Shown: positions 17,681 to 28,268, counted from the first letter of the stretch. The stretch: DNA of 64,000 nt from Psychrobacter sp. BI730 (GCF_013414195.1 NZ_JAATTV010000003.1:62001-126000); one strand, 5' to 3'. The notes: generated from the letters alone by a model not told the origin. Program-made: numbers and translations.

Positions 17681-19243
17681 ATGACCAGCAGTGCAATCAT
17701 CTCACATCCTATTAAAGCAATTGCAGATTTGCCAGTTGATAAGACACTAGCAACCGCATTATTGAGCAGTATGTCTGAGTATAGTGGTCAGTTGCATGGT
17801 CGTCGCCTGTGGCTAGCCTGTAGTGGTGGGCGTGATTCATTGGCGCTTGCAGCGTTATGTGTGCAGCTCTATCGGCAAGGTAAATTGCCATGTCTGCCGC
17901 AGCTGTTACATGTCGATCATGGGCTACAATCGGATAGTCGGCATTGGGCTAAGCATGTTGCCAATTGGGCAGCGGCTCAAAAAATACCTTGTCGCATTTT
18001 ACAGGCACAAGTGAATGGACATGATGAGCAGGCCGCTCGGCAAGCACGCTATAATGTTATGCGCGCTCATATCAACCAAGACGATGTATTACTATTAGCG
18101 CATCACGCTGATGACCAAGCTGAAACGGTATTAATGCGATTGATTCAAGGAGCAGGAGTCAATGGTCTGTCTGGTATGCAGCCATGGCGAGTGCAAACGC
18201 AGGGCGTACAGTGCAATATCCTGTGGCGACCTTGGCTCACGATACGACGAGCCAATATTAGCGCCTACGCCAAGCGCTTAGAGTTGCCTTATATAGATGA
18301 TCCTACGAATGACAGCGGCGATAACGTACGTAGTGGGCTACGCCGCGACATCATGCCAATACTGGCTACATACAATCACAATGTCATCGATAATATTGCT
18401 CGTAGTGCGCAGCTGTTAAGTGATGCACAGGAAACAGTCAATGCTCAAGCTATGCAGGATATGCAGCAGACAGAAAATACAGACCTGCAACTTTTACCTG
18501 CACAGCGCGTGCTAAATATCGATACGTTGCAAAAGCTACCCATGTATCGTCAGCGGCAACTATTGCACTATTGGTTGGGTCAAGATGAGCCATTACCACC
18601 TGCTAAGCAACTCGTCGATGACGTACTAACTCTCAGCCAACGTGATGACCAAGATCATCAGACAGAACTGTTTTGGCAAGGTCGTAAGGCATCTTATACC
18701 ATTCGCCGCTATCGTCAGCAGCTCTATCGTATGAGCAGCGAATGGCTATCTTGGCTAAATGCACCGCTGACCGAGCAGGTACTACCATTATCTAGTAACT
18801 CATCTAGTCATTCAGCTGATAATAGCTTCGAATTAGTCACCTTGTGCAGCAGTAATGACTACATTTGGCAATTACGAGTGATGGGAGATGCGCTGTTACG
18901 ATTATTAGAAAATAGTGCGGACGGTATAGCTCAGCAGGCAGTGTTAAAAGTAGCACCGTTAGAACGTAAGCTACGGTTGAAAACTGAGATGGCTGCGCGC
19001 CCACAAGCAGGCAAAAAACTGTATCAAACGCTCGGGATCCCATTATGGCTACGAGAAAGGTTAATGGTAGTCAGCATTACCCTTACAAAAAAATCTGAAG
19101 ATGGAAGCGAAATAGAAACTGATATTCCTCTATTACTAGCATCACCATTTGAGAGTTGGCTTTTGAGTTCTGAGCAGACAGATAGCGATGCCAAAAGCAA
19201 TCAATTAGCTGAGTACATCAAAAGTGAGCTTAGTCTAAAATAG
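17681..19243 (+). CDS. tilS: tRNA(Ile)-lysidine synthetase
   Basis: TilS adds lysine to C34 of the CAU-anticodon tRNA-Ile, so that it reads AUA. The PP-loop ATP site SGGRDS is at residues 48-53. The N-domain contains LLHVDHGLQSDS and HHADDQAETVLMRLIQGAG. Later TilS substrate-binding domains follow, with GIPLWLRERL near the C-terminus. At 520 residues it is longer than E. coli TilS (432), with extra Gln/Ser-rich linker sequence around residues 365-390. TAAGG precedes the ATG. Confidence 0.95.
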   Translation: MTSSAIISHPIKAIADLPVDKTLATALLSSMSEYSGQLHGRRLWLACSGGRDSLALAALCVQLYRQGKLPCLPQLLHVDHGLQSDSRHWAKHVANWAAAQKIPCRILQAQVNGHDEQAARQARYNVMRAHINQDDVLLLAHHADDQAETVLMRLIQGAGVNGLSGMQPWRVQTQGVQCNILWRPWLTIRRANISAYAKRLELPYIDDPTNDSGDNVRSGLRRDIMPILATYNHNVIDNIARSAQLLSDAQETVNAQAMQDMQQTENTDLQLLPAQRVLNIDTLQKLPMYRQRQLLHYWLGQDEPLPPAKQLVDDVLTLSQRDDQDHQTELFWQGRKASYTIRRYRQQLYRMSSEWLSWLNAPLTEQVLPLSSNSSSHSADNSFELVTLCSSNDYIWQLRVMGDALLRLLENSADGIAQQAVLKVAPLERKLRLKTEMAARPQAGKKLYQTLGIPLWLRERLMVVSITLTKKSEDGSEIETDIPLLLASPFESWLLSSEQTDSDAKSNQLAEYIKSELSLK

Positions 19244-19420
19244 AAAGCGTTAAAAGTTTAATATCCGTTGGCTGACTCATTGATTTTTATCAGGTTGATG
19301 TCAGGCGTGACATTTTGAATTTATCAAACGGTAATAGTGGCAGTATGATAAACTGAGTGTCGTTTTACATATCAGTATGTTAAGTTGAATACCTTTGAAT
19401 TTTGTGACTAGGAGACAAGT

Positions 19421-20254
19421 ATGTCGGTATTAGATAATAAAAAAATCAGTTTTATTGGTGGCGGAAACATGGCACAAGCGCTCATTAGCGGGCTTGTGGG
19501 TTGCGGCATCAAACCAAATCTAATCACGGTCGCCGATCCTAGCAGCGATGCACGTGAGCAATTAGCCGCTAAAGGTCTAAATACTGTTGATCCAATGGCT
19601 GATCCAAAGTCTGCTGTGATCGGTGCGGATATCGTGGTGCTAGCAGTCAAACCACAAATGATGAAAGTAGTGGTAAGTGCTTTTGCTGACGTATTAGACA
19701 CTCAGTTGGTCATTTCAGTGGCGGCAGGTTTGTCGACTGATCTTTTATCAAACATGCTAGGCGGCTATAGCAATATCGTGCGTGCAATGCCAAACACGCC
19801 TTCTATGATTCAGATGGGTGCGACTGGCCTTTATGGTACAGACAATATCTCAGCAGAACAGAAGCAGCTAGCAACAGCCGTTATGGAAGCATCAGGTTTG
19901 GTCATGTGGGTTGATGACGAAGAACATATGCATGCGGTTACAGCTGTATCAGGTTCAGCGCCAGCGTATATGTTTTACTTCATCGAATCGATGGTCGATG
20001 GGGCAGTTGCATTAGGGCTGGATAAAGAACAAGCCTCAGCGCTTGCTATGCAGACCATGTTAGGTGCTGCAAAAATGGCGATGAATAGTAATGATGCACC
20101 AGCTGAGTTACGCCGTAAAGTTACTTCGCCGAACGGTACTACTCAAGCAGCGGTTGAGTCAATGCAAGCCAATGAGATTGGCCGTCAAATCAGCGAGGCC
20201 ATGCAAGCTTGTTATGATCGTAGCCAAGCGTTAAGTGAAGAGATGAGCAAGTAA
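19421..20254 (+). CDS. proC: Pyrroline-5-carboxylate reductase
   Basis: ProC makes proline from pyrroline-5-carboxylate with NAD(P)H. The 277 residues carry the N-terminal Rossmann motif FIGGGNMAQALISGLVG, the central VRAMPNTPSMIQMGATGLY and the C-terminal signature region RRKVTSPNGTTQAAVESM. TAGGAGA lies before the ATG. yggT follows 119 nt downstream, the common proC-yggT order. Confidence 0.97.
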   Translation: MSVLDNKKISFIGGGNMAQALISGLVGCGIKPNLITVADPSSDAREQLAAKGLNTVDPMADPKSAVIGADIVVLAVKPQMMKVVVSAFADVLDTQLVISVAAGLSTDLLSNMLGGYSNIVRAMPNTPSMIQMGATGLYGTDNISAEQKQLATAVMEASGLVMWVDDEEHMHAVTAVSGSAPAYMFYFIESMVDGAVALGLDKEQASALAMQTMLGAAKMAMNSNDAPAELRRKVTSPNGTTQAAVESMQANEIGRQISEAMQACYDRSQALSEEMSK

Positions 20255-20261
20255 ACACTGA

Positions 20262-20302
20262 CAAGGTGTGCTGTGAGTCACCACTGACGTCACACCTTAT
20301 GT
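20262..20302. other. Hairpin between proC and yggT
   Basis: AAGGTGTG pairs with CACACCTT, with further inner pairs (TGAGTCA / TGAC). No T-run follows, so it is not a standard terminator. It may be an mRNA processing or stability structure between the two genes. Confidence 0.45.
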
Positions 20303-20373
20303 AATCATCAGCATCTGATAATGACATTTGTCATCCTAGAATCTGTTAATAATGTCACATTGAGTAGCACTTC

Positions 20374-20943
20374 ATGAACAACATGTTATTTCAAATTTTT
20401 GATTTGGTCACCACATTCGCTATGATGCTGGTGTTTATTCGTTTTATGTTGCAGTTTGCAGGGATGGATGCGAGCAATCCGATGATTGCACCTGCTTATA
20501 AAGCGACGCATATCGTCGATGTATTCGGGCGTATTTTTCCGACTGTTGCACAGGGACGCATTAGCATTGCCGCTATCGTGCTGATGTTTTTGATTCGTCT
20601 AATCGATATCTCTGGAAAAGCCGCATTGACACATAAAGGTATTGCGCCTGTACCGCTATTCTTTACGGGTACGACTAGCTTATTGTTAGACTTTTTACGC
20701 ATGTGTCGCTATCTAGTGATTGGTTCTATCATCGTTAGCTGGATTGTGGTGTTTACCAGATCTGAGCATCCGATTATTGGCATTATCATTAATTTGGCTG
20801 AGCCTATTTTGGCTCCGTTTCGTCGTATCACGCCGAATTTAGGTATGCTCGACTTATCGCCAATGGTTGCTTTCTTAGCCTTTTATTTGCTGGAGGTATT
20901 CATCGGCGGTTTGGCCGCGAGTGTGTTGCCAACCTTGGGTTAA
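20374..20943 (+). CDS. yggT: YggT family membrane protein
   Basis: The 189-residue protein has two tandem YGGT units, each with hydrophobic helices around a short polar turn. The second unit has the marked LAEPILAPFRRITPNLGMLD motif. YggT proteins are inner-membrane proteins of unclear role, commonly next to proC. The start ATG lacks a strong ribosome site. A terminator follows, shared with the convergent thiD. Confidence 0.9.
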   Translation: MNNMLFQIFDLVTTFAMMLVFIRFMLQFAGMDASNPMIAPAYKATHIVDVFGRIFPTVAQGRISIAAIVLMFLIRLIDISGKAALTHKGIAPVPLFFTGTTSLLLDFLRMCRYLVIGSIIVSWIVVFTRSEHPIIGIIINLAEPILAPFRRITPNLGMLDLSPMVAFLAFYLLEVFIGGLAASVLPTLG

Positions 20944-20967
20944 ACCTAATTAAATGTAAAAACTGGT

Positions 20968-21009
20968 ATAAAAAAGGCGTTCTATAAAAATATAGAGCGC
21001 CTTTTTTGC
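20968..21009. terminator. Bidirectional terminator between yggT and thiD
   Basis: AAAAAAGGCGTTCTATA pairs with TATAGAGCGCCTTTTTT through one wobble, with a small A-rich loop. The poly-A and poly-T flanks suit both directions. Confidence 0.88.
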
Positions 21010-21046
21010 GTCTGCTACTTGGGTAAGCTATTGCTTTGTAAATATT

Positions 21047-22192
<1,146 letters not shown>

Positions 22193-22282
22193 GGTGAAGT
22201 GGGTGAGTGGCTGAAACCAGTTCCCTGCTAAGGAACCATACGTGTAAGCGTATCGAGGGTTCGAATCCCTCCTTCACCGCCA
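22193..22282 (+). tRNA. tRNA-Ser (GCT anticodon)
   Basis: The 90-nt cloverleaf includes encoded CCA. The acceptor arms GGTGAAG and CTTCACC pair, the anticodon loop CTGCTAA gives GCT (codons AGC/AGU), a long variable arm is present as in class II serine tRNAs, and the T-loop is GGTTCGAATCC. Confidence 0.96.
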
Positions 22283-22377
22283 TTTATTCAGTTGTTATTA
22301 AAGTAATAACGCAATATACTGCGTTAAACATTTTAATAATTAATTCAAAAAATAATTTGTTTTAATTAAAAAAGATG

Positions 22378-22405
22378 TTGACACAAGCGATATTATCTAT
22401 ATAAT
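22378..22405 (+). promoter_or_regulatory. Consensus sigma70 promoter of tRNA-Arg
   Basis: Perfect TTGACA (22378-22383) and TATAAT (22400-22405) are spaced by 16 bp. It lies about 58 bp before tRNA-Arg. Confidence 0.85.
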
Positions 22406-22463
22406 GACCAACCTAATTTACTGTAAAAGATATTATCTGCGCAGTGGATAAAGTGCAAAATAC

Positions 22464-22540
22464 GCGCCTGTAGCTCAGTTGGATAGAGCACTTGGCTACG
22501 AACTAAGGGGTCGGGAGTTCGAATCTCTCCAGGCGCACCA
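22464..22540 (+). tRNA. tRNA-Arg (ACG anticodon)
   Basis: The 77-nt cloverleaf includes encoded CCA. The acceptor arms GCGCCTG and CAGGCGC pair, the anticodon loop CTACGAA gives ACG, which needs A34-to-inosine editing to read CGN, and the T-loop is GTTCGAATC. Confidence 0.97.
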
Positions 22541-22581
22541 TTTGCATAATAGCTTAATTTAAGCTGATAAAACATTAAAAT

Positions 22582-22616
22582 AATCGCCTGTCTTATGACA
22601 ATTGGCGGTTTTTTTA
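22582..22616 (+). terminator. Terminator after tRNA-Arg
   Basis: AATCGCC pairs with GGCGGTT, with an inner TGTC / GACA helix, and is followed by a T7 run. Confidence 0.8.
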
Positions 22617-22785
22617 TGTCTGTAACTTTCACCCTTCTACTTATTTATTCTTCGACCATCTCTTGTATGTAGCATGATTGGACAGCCATCTACGATGTTA
22701 AATAGTCATCTAGGATAATGTACGATAGCCCCACCATTTACGGTACAATAGCGTTACTATTCACTGCTTGCTATGAGCTTGTACC

Positions 22786-23448
22786 ATGTCAAAAAGTCCA
22801 TCTAAACGTCCGTCAAAAACGACTCGCAAATCAAAGCCTCAATCTAGTGCGCCTGTACAGCAAGATCCTAACGAAGAGCCAACCATCGCTAAGCCTATGA
22901 TTCGTGTCGTGGCGATTCTCTATGATGGTATGCTGATTTTGGCATTACTGTTTTTGGTCGGTACTATATTGACTGTGGTGGGTACACTGTTGACCATGGA
23001 GACGGGTACTGAGTCCTCACAAGCTCAGTCACTGCCGCTCTGGTATCAGAACGCCATTATGACGCCATCGTTTGTACTAACACTTGTGGCATTCTACGGA
23101 ATATTTTGGCGCCGTGGTGGTCAGACATTAGGTATGCAGACGTGGCGATTAAAAACGATTAATGATGCAGGCCAATGGCTAACGTGGGGTCAGTCGTTTA
23201 AGCGTATTTTGGCCGCTTGTTTGATGCCGTTGATTTTCGGCATTATTGGCAGTCTTATTGATGGGTCACGCGCAGCCTTATTGGCCAGCGCGTTTCTTGG
23301 TTTGGTATTCAACTATGTGTTCTGTCTGTTCAACCCTCGCGGTCTGGCGGTACAAGATATGCTGTCCAACACCATAACCCTAAAAATGCCAAAAGTGGCA
23401 CATGAAGGGCTATGGCGCGGTTTTAAAAATCGTAAGAAAAAATCTTAA
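22786..23448 (+). CDS. RDD family membrane protein
   Basis: The 220-residue protein begins with about 38 basic, Ser/Lys-rich residues. The RDD domain follows: ILYDGMLILALLFLVG as the first helix (the Asp of the family signature present), FYGIFWRRGGQTLGMQTWRL in the centre, and FNPRGLAVQDMLSNT at the end. RDD proteins are polytopic membrane proteins, some linked to ion transport. The C-terminus is again very basic. The function is not assignable. Confidence 0.88.
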   Translation: MSKSPSKRPSKTTRKSKPQSSAPVQQDPNEEPTIAKPMIRVVAILYDGMLILALLFLVGTILTVVGTLLTMETGTESSQAQSLPLWYQNAIMTPSFVLTLVAFYGIFWRRGGQTLGMQTWRLKTINDAGQWLTWGQSFKRILAACLMPLIFGIIGSLIDGSRAALLASAFLGLVFNYVFCLFNPRGLAVQDMLSNTITLKMPKVAHEGLWRGFKNRKKKS

Positions 23449-23545
23449 TCTGATTTTATTGACGTAACAATTTTTATTAACCTAGTAACTCTTATCGACG
23501 TGATAATTTAGTTGTAGCACTGCTCAGCTGGTTTAGCCTAAACAG

Positions 23546-24607
23546 TTACATACTAACGCTTTGAATCAGCCATGCGGTGTAGCCCATAAAGAACAGCACC
23601 AACGTAGCACCTGACGTACGACCGAATTGGCGCTTTGTTTTAAAGGCAAACACGCATAGTGTCACTAGCAATATCGTCAATAGTCCCATTGCCATTACAT
23701 CACGCGATAGAATCACTGGGTCGGCGGCAATAGGAGCGATGACCGTTGCCAAGCCGACAACTGCCAAAGTATTGAAAATATTAGAGCCAATGATATTGCC
23801 AAGCGCCATATCATGTTCGCCTTTACGGGCAGCTGACAAGCTCGATACCAGTTCAGGTAATGAGGTCCCAACGGCGACAATCGTTAGACCAATGATGAGC
23901 TCACTAAGACCCCATAGCGTTGCTAACTCGACAGCACCCCAAACGATAGCGCGTGAGCTGGCTACGAGCATCAGCATACCGATAATTAAACTGACAAGAC
24001 CACGCGTTACACTTGGTTCTAGCTTTTCTAAGCTCTCTGAGTTATTTAAGTGCTCTAAGTTATTTAAGTGCTCTAAGTTATTTAAGTGCTCTAAGTTATT
24101 TGAGTGCGCTGAGTCAGCATTAGCCACGACTATATCGTCTTCGTGCTCATGATAGCCTTCGCGTATACTCATTATGATCTGTAGCCCTAAAACGGCGACC
24201 AACAAAATCAATAATACGATACCATCAACTTGGCTCAATGTCCCATCACGTAGCTGCCAAGCGGCAATGACAGTAATTAGCAGCAGCAAGGGCAAGTCGC
24301 GTTTTACGATGCCTCTACGGATGATAATAGGGCTAATCAATACGGTTGCACCGAGTACCAATGCGATGTTGATGATATTTGAGCCATAAGCGTTACCTAG
24401 AGCCAGCTCAGGGCTGCCTTCTATTGCTGCTAGTACTGATACCACCATCTCAGGCGCTGACGTGCCTATACCCAATATTAAGACACCAATTAAGAAGCTA
24501 GGCACACTAAACTTCTTTGCTAGTGCTGTTGCCCCATCAATGAAGACATCGGCACTCCAAACTAAAATTGCTAACCCAATCAGTATTGCAAGCGCGGCCA
24601 ACCACAT
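23546..24607 (-). CDS. Calcium/sodium antiporter (CaCA family, YrbG-like)
   Basis: The 353-residue polytopic protein has two inverted halves, each with the alpha-repeat core of the cation/Ca exchanger family: LILGIGTSAPEMVVSVLAAI with ALGNAYGSNIINIALVLG in the first, and IVAVGTSLPELVSSLSAARKG with ALGNIIGSNIFNTLAVVG in the second. The two halves are joined by a cytoplasmic loop containing a hexapeptide array (NLEHLN repeated), coded by an 18-bp tandem repeat at about 24035-24108. AAGGAAAC precedes the ATG. It acts at the inner membrane, exporting Ca2+ in exchange for Na+, by family. Confidence 0.93.
   Translation of the reverse strand: MWLAALAILIGLAILVWSADVFIDGATALAKKFSVPSFLIGVLILGIGTSAPEMVVSVLAAIEGSPELALGNAYGSNIINIALVLGATVLISPIIIRRGIVKRDLPLLLLITVIAAWQLRDGTLSQVDGIVLLILLVAVLGLQIIMSIREGYHEHEDDIVVANADSAHSNNLEHLNNLEHLNNLEHLNNSESLEKLEPSVTRGLVSLIIGMLMLVASSRAIVWGAVELATLWGLSELIIGLTIVAVGTSLPELVSSLSAARKGEHDMALGNIIGSNIFNTLAVVGLATVIAPIAADPVILSRDVMAMGLLTILLVTLCVFAFKTKRQFGRTSGATLVLFFMGYTAWLIQSVSM
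24035..24108. repeat. 18-bp in-frame tandem repeat within the antiporter gene
   Basis: Three perfect copies of TTATTTAAGTGCTCTAAG are followed by one degenerate copy (TTATTTGAGTGCGCTGAG) and preceded by a weaker one. Read on the minus strand the unit encodes a Leu/Glu/His/Asn hexapeptide. Because it is a multiple of three, copy-number changes keep the frame. Confidence 0.9.
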
Positions 24608-24663
24608 CAGTATGTTTCCTTGTATATGATGAAAAATGTGAATTTGATAAATAAAAGTGGTAT

Positions 24664-24698
24664 AAAAAAAGCCGAATCTTGATTTAGATTCAGCTTTC
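24664..24698 (-). terminator. Terminator downstream of panD
   Basis: On the minus strand AAGCTGAATCT pairs with AGATTCGGCTT (one wobble) and is followed by a T7 run. It separates panD from the antiporter gene. Confidence 0.78.
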
Positions 24699-24795
24699 CT
24701 TTTAGCATCGAGATTTTTAGTAATAATAACAGCTAATTCAAAGATGTAACTTTGTGTTTATCTTAAATTTACCAAAACCTCACCATCCTGTCATA

Positions 24796-25176
24796 TTAAG
24801 CAACTTGTACAGGAATGATATTTGCTGTGTCTTTTACGGTGTTGTCTTCGTTGCAATAGACAAGTTTTGGCTGATACGTTGACGCTTCAACTTCATCAAA
24901 ATGTGCATACGCACAAATGATAACGATATCGCCCAAATCTGCCATATGAGCCGCAGCACCATTTAATGAGATAATACCAGAGCCCGCCTCAGCACGGATA
25001 GCATAGGTGCGAAAGCGCTTACCGTTGGTCACGTTATAGATATCAATAGATTCGTTTTCGCGTAGACCAGCAAGATCTAATAGATCGCCGTCGATACCGC
25101 AAGAGCCTTCGTAATGAAGCTCGGCATGGGTAACACGGGCACGGTGTAATTTGCATTTAAGCATATTAAGTAGCAT
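24796..25176 (-). CDS. panD: Aspartate 1-decarboxylase precursor
   Basis: PanD makes beta-alanine for pantothenate and CoA. It is translated as a proenzyme and self-cleaved between Gly24 and Ser25 ([11 protein letters not shown] here), leaving a pyruvoyl group on the new N-terminus. The 126 residues match the E. coli length and the [20 protein letters not shown] start aligns with it. The C-terminus IPVQVA is identical to what I recall for E. coli. AAGGAACC precedes the start. Confidence 0.97.
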   Translation of the reverse strand: MLLNMLKCKLHRARVTHAELHYEGSCGIDGDLLDLAGLRENESIDIYNVTNGKRFRTYAIRAEAGSGIISLNGAAAHMADLGDIVIICAYAHFDEVEASTYQPKLVYCNEDNTVKDTANIIPVQVA

Positions 25177-25276
25177 AGGTTGGTTCCTTGGCGTAACTGA
25201 TATTAATTAACTAAATCAAAAGGTTAATGGGGATAAAACTGCCAAAATAAAAGGTCATTATAATTTAATGACTATA

Positions 25277-25858
25277 TTATTCTGGTAATTTAAAGCCATT
25301 AATTTGTGAACGTGCTTTTTCGACATCACCATCTAACAACAATGGGAGCGCTTCAAAAGCAGCTGTCAGCGCGCTATCAATCGCAATCTGCTCATCAGGA
25401 GATGCTTTAGAGAGAACGTGTCCACTAACTTTAGACTTGTGACCAGGATGGCCGATACCCACACGCAGGCGATGAAAATCATTGCCAATATGCGGCGTGA
25501 TATCACGTAGGCCGTTGTGACCACCATGTCCACCGTCTGTTTTGAGTTTGATACTACCAGCTGGAATATCGAGCTCATCATGAGCAATCAACAATTCATC
25601 ATTTTTGATGCCATAGAAATTTACCATAGGCACCACTGACTGACCAGATTTATTCATAAACGTCAGCGGCATAAGTAAACGCACATCAGACCCATGAATT
25701 TGCCCACGCCCTGTCACTCCATGAAACTTCTTATCAGGGGAGAGCGTGATATTAAACTGCTGAGCCAAATGATGGACAAACCAAAATCCTGCATTATGAC
25801 GCGTAAACATATACTGCTGACCAGGATTACCAAGACCGACAATAAGCTTTATGGCCAT
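25277..25858 (-). CDS. pth: Peptidyl-tRNA hydrolase
   Basis: Pth frees tRNA from peptidyl-tRNA that has dropped off the ribosome. From ATG 25858 it is 193 residues. The catalytic region is MAIKLIVGLGNPGQQYMFTR followed by HNAG (H21), with N11, and the later MNKSGQSV and HDELDIPAGSIKLK motifs. The 23 further open codons upstream do not fit the family. It follows rplY on the same strand, the usual rplY-pth order, with a terminator between them. Confidence 0.96.
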   Translation of the reverse strand: MAIKLIVGLGNPGQQYMFTRHNAGFWFVHHLAQQFNITLSPDKKFHGVTGRGQIHGSDVRLLMPLTFMNKSGQSVVPMVNFYGIKNDELLIAHDELDIPAGSIKLKTDGGHGGHNGLRDITPHIGNDFHRLRVGIGHPGHKSKVSGHVLSKASPDEQIAIDSALTAAFEALPLLLDGDVEKARSQINGFKLPE

Positions 25859-25937
25859 AAAAACACCCTGCTTGAATTTGATAAATAGGGGTAAGGTTTG
25901 AAGTACTGATAGACAGTTTATTTTCAAACCTTACTTA

Positions 25938-25977
25938 CAAAAACAGCAGGAGATTTTAATCACCTGCTGTTTTATTG
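25938..25977 (-). terminator. Terminator between rplY and pth
   Basis: AAAACAGCAGG and CCTGCTGTTTT arms with an inner TGATT / AATC helix are followed by T residues on the minus strand. It could attenuate readthrough from rplY into pth. Confidence 0.78.
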
Positions 25978-26033
25978 ACTAAACGAATGTATCACTAACC
26001 AGCACAAAATAATGCACTGGTTAGAAATAGTTA

Positions 26034-26714
26034 TTACTCGCTGTCTTTGTTTTCTTCAGTACCGTCGTTTTGCTCAGTTGCTGGTACTTCATCAGCATCA
26101 ACGTCAGCATCAGCATCAACTTCTTCTACTGTTGGTGGCTGCATGTTAACGATAGTACGGTCATGGCCGTCTTCTAGCTCAAGCTCATGAATTACAACGC
26201 CTTCAGGAAGTTTGATGTCTGATAGACGGAACAAATCACCGATTTCCATGCCAGATACATCTACTTCTAGGTATTCAGGAAGTTGTGATGGTAAGCAGAT
26301 AACTTCGATATCAGATACTAGAGTAGATAGTACACCAGCAGCAGCAGTACCAGGCGCATCTTCACGACCAGTGAAATGAACAGGAACGTTCATGTGAATT
26401 TTCTGACCTTTTACAATGCGCTGGAAATCAGCATGCATTGGGAAGCCTTTAGCAGGATGGCGCTGCAAGTCTTTGATAACTGCTTGATGCTCTTCACCGT
26501 CAACGTTGATAGTCAAGATGTGTGAGAAAAACGCTTCGAATTCTAGTGATTTTACTAGTTCGTTAAGCTTGATAGAGATAGCTGTTGGCTCTTCGTTGCC
26601 ACCATAGATGATAGCAGGAACTAGGTTCTGCTTACGTAGGCGGCGGCTCGCACCTTTACCTTGTAGTTCAGCAGCACGATCAACGGCGTTTAGTTCAAAA
26701 TGATTAATGCTCAT
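26034..26714 (-). CDS. rplY: 50S ribosomal protein L25/general stress protein Ctc
   Basis: A 226-residue two-domain L25 (Ctc type), binding 5S rRNA. The N-terminal L25 domain has GKGASRRLRKQNLVPAIIYG and the C-terminal TL5 domain has VPVHFTGREDAPG. The last 30 residues are an acidic Asp/Glu/Ala tail. ATG 26714 has AGGATT upstream; the frame is open to 26777 without protein resemblance. It is encoded between prs and pth as in many Gammaproteobacteria. Confidence 0.96.
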   Translation of the reverse strand: MSINHFELNAVDRAAELQGKGASRRLRKQNLVPAIIYGGNEEPTAISIKLNELVKSLEFEAFFSHILTINVDGEEHQAVIKDLQRHPAKGFPMHADFQRIVKGQKIHMNVPVHFTGREDAPGTAAAGVLSTLVSDIEVICLPSQLPEYLEVDVSGMEIGDLFRLSDIKLPEGVVIHELELEDGHDRTIVNMQPPTVEEVDADADVDADEVPATEQNDGTEENKDSE

Positions 26715-27135
26715 GGATATAATCCTATAAAAAAAATGATGAAGTGTCTGGTCATAAAAAAGTGGATTTGCGACCAATCCACTAATACGTGATGATAGCT
26801 AATATTATCATTACGAATAAACCTCATAATGTCTAAGCTTAGCCATTTGCTTATAGCAGTGCTCGCTATGATAATTACCATAACGATGGTTGCTGTTAAG
26901 CATGATCAGCACTTTTGATAGTGCCAGCCTAATAAAAACAACGAAAAGGTCAGCACAGGCGCGCATTATACGTGATTCTGTAGCAATAATAAAGACCTAC
27001 GCAAAACGCCTATACAAAACAAAGCGCCAAGTAAGGATACTTGACGCTCTATTTTTTAACTATTCAAGATGTCTTACTACAGTCATTGCTATTCGAAATT
27101 ACTGCAATAGCTGTTGAAAAGGCAGTTGTATCAAC
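26715..27135. other. Intergenic region between prs and rplY
   Basis: These 421 bases contain the prs terminator at 27015-27050 and the rplY promoter and leader. The sequence just upstream of rplY could hold an autoregulatory leader, but I see no defined structure. No gene is supported. Confidence 0.4.
27015..27050 (-). terminator. Terminator downstream of prs
   Basis: Read on the minus strand AGCGTCAAGTA pairs with TACTTGGCGCT (one G-U) around TCCT and is followed by a weak T-rich tract. An A/T tract on the other side could allow plus-strand function too. Confidence 0.65.
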
Positions 27136-28083
27136 TTAGGCATCAAACATCGCGCTAATAGATTCTTCGTTATTGATACGGCGTAAGCTTTCAGCCAGCA
27201 TCGGTGCAATACTTACCTGACGGATTTTGCTACAGGCTTTGGCTTCAGCAGATAGTGGAATTGTATCGGTCACAACCACTTCATCCAATGCAGATTCGCT
27301 GATGTTTTTAAGTGCGTTGCCTGATAGGACAGGGTGCGTGATGTAAGCTAAGACGCGACGGGCACCATTTTCTTTCAATGCTTCGGCAGCTTTACACAAT
27401 GTACCTGCAGTATCGACCATATCATCAACGATAACGCAATCACGGTCACGAACATCACCGATGATATGCATTACTTGTGACTCATTGGCACGAGCACGGC
27501 GCTTGTCAATAATTGCCATATCGGTATCGCCTAACTGCTTAGCCATCGCACGTGCACGAACCACGCCGCCTACATCAGGTGAAACAACCATGATATTGTC
27601 ATAGTCTTGCTTTTGTAGGTCGTTTAGTAATACAGGTGTGCCGTAGATGTTGTCTACAGGAATATCAAAGAAACCCTGAATCTGATCTGAGTGCAAATCA
27701 ACAGTCATTACGCGATCGATACTAACGATGTTCAGCATGTCAGCGACCACTTTAGCCGAGATAGGTACACGAGCTGAGCGTGGACGACGATCCTGACGAG
27801 CATAACCAAAATAAGGCATGACAGCTGTGATACGGCCAGCACTAGAGCGACGCAAGGCGTCAGCCATCATCATGATTTCCATCAAGTTGTCGTTGGTCGG
27901 TGCACAAGTAGGCTGCATGATAAACACATCTTTACCACGTACGTGTTCTTTGATTTCCACGGCAATTTCGCCATCAGAAAAACGCGTGATGTCAGCTTTA
28001 CCAAGAGGTATGTGAAGATGATCGGCTACGGTTTTTGCTAATTCTGGGTGGGCATTACCCGTAAAAATCGCCAAATAAGGCAT
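27136..28083 (-). CDS. prs: Ribose-phosphate pyrophosphokinase
   Basis: Prs makes PRPP from ribose-5-phosphate and ATP, feeding purine, pyrimidine, His and Trp pathways. The 315 residues equal the E. coli length. [17 protein letters not shown] at the start, [20 protein letters not shown], the flexible-loop and PRPP-binding motif [12 protein letters not shown] and [17 protein letters not shown] are all present. AGGACTT lies before the ATG. It is preceded by two tRNA-Gln genes and ispE. Confidence 0.98.
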   Translation of the reverse strand: MPYLAIFTGNAHPELAKTVADHLHIPLGKADITRFSDGEIAVEIKEHVRGKDVFIMQPTCAPTNDNLMEIMMMADALRRSSAGRITAVMPYFGYARQDRRPRSARVPISAKVVADMLNIVSIDRVMTVDLHSDQIQGFFDIPVDNIYGTPVLLNDLQKQDYDNIMVVSPDVGGVVRARAMAKQLGDTDMAIIDKRRARANESQVMHIIGDVRDRDCVIVDDMVDTAGTLCKAAEALKENGARRVLAYITHPVLSGNALKNISESALDEVVVTDTIPLSAEAKACSKIRQVSIAPMLAESLRRINNEESISAMFDA

Positions 28084-28192
28084 GACAGAAGTCCTATTGA
28101 TTGACTCAAGCAGCGACCGCTAAGCAGTGTCAAACTGCTCAAATTAAGAAAAGAGTGGTGAAGGTGTTGAAGTATACTATTACAGTAAAAAA

Positions 28193-28268
28193 TGGCAGGG
28201 GTAGCTGGACTCGAACCAACGGATGTCAGGATCAAAACCTGATGCCTTACCAACTTGGCTATACCCCT
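28193..28268 (-). tRNA. tRNA-Gln (TTG anticodon), copy 2 in transcription order
   Basis: The 76-nt cloverleaf ends in CCA. The acceptor arms AGGGGTA and TACCCCT pair, the anticodon loop TTTTGAT gives TTG, and the T-loop is GGTTCGAGTCC. It is identical in sequence to the copy at 28509-28584. Confidence 0.95.

Noticed and set aside
24035-24108. CRISPR-like array
   Set aside because: The repeats are contiguous 18-bp units with no spacers and are in frame within a coding region.
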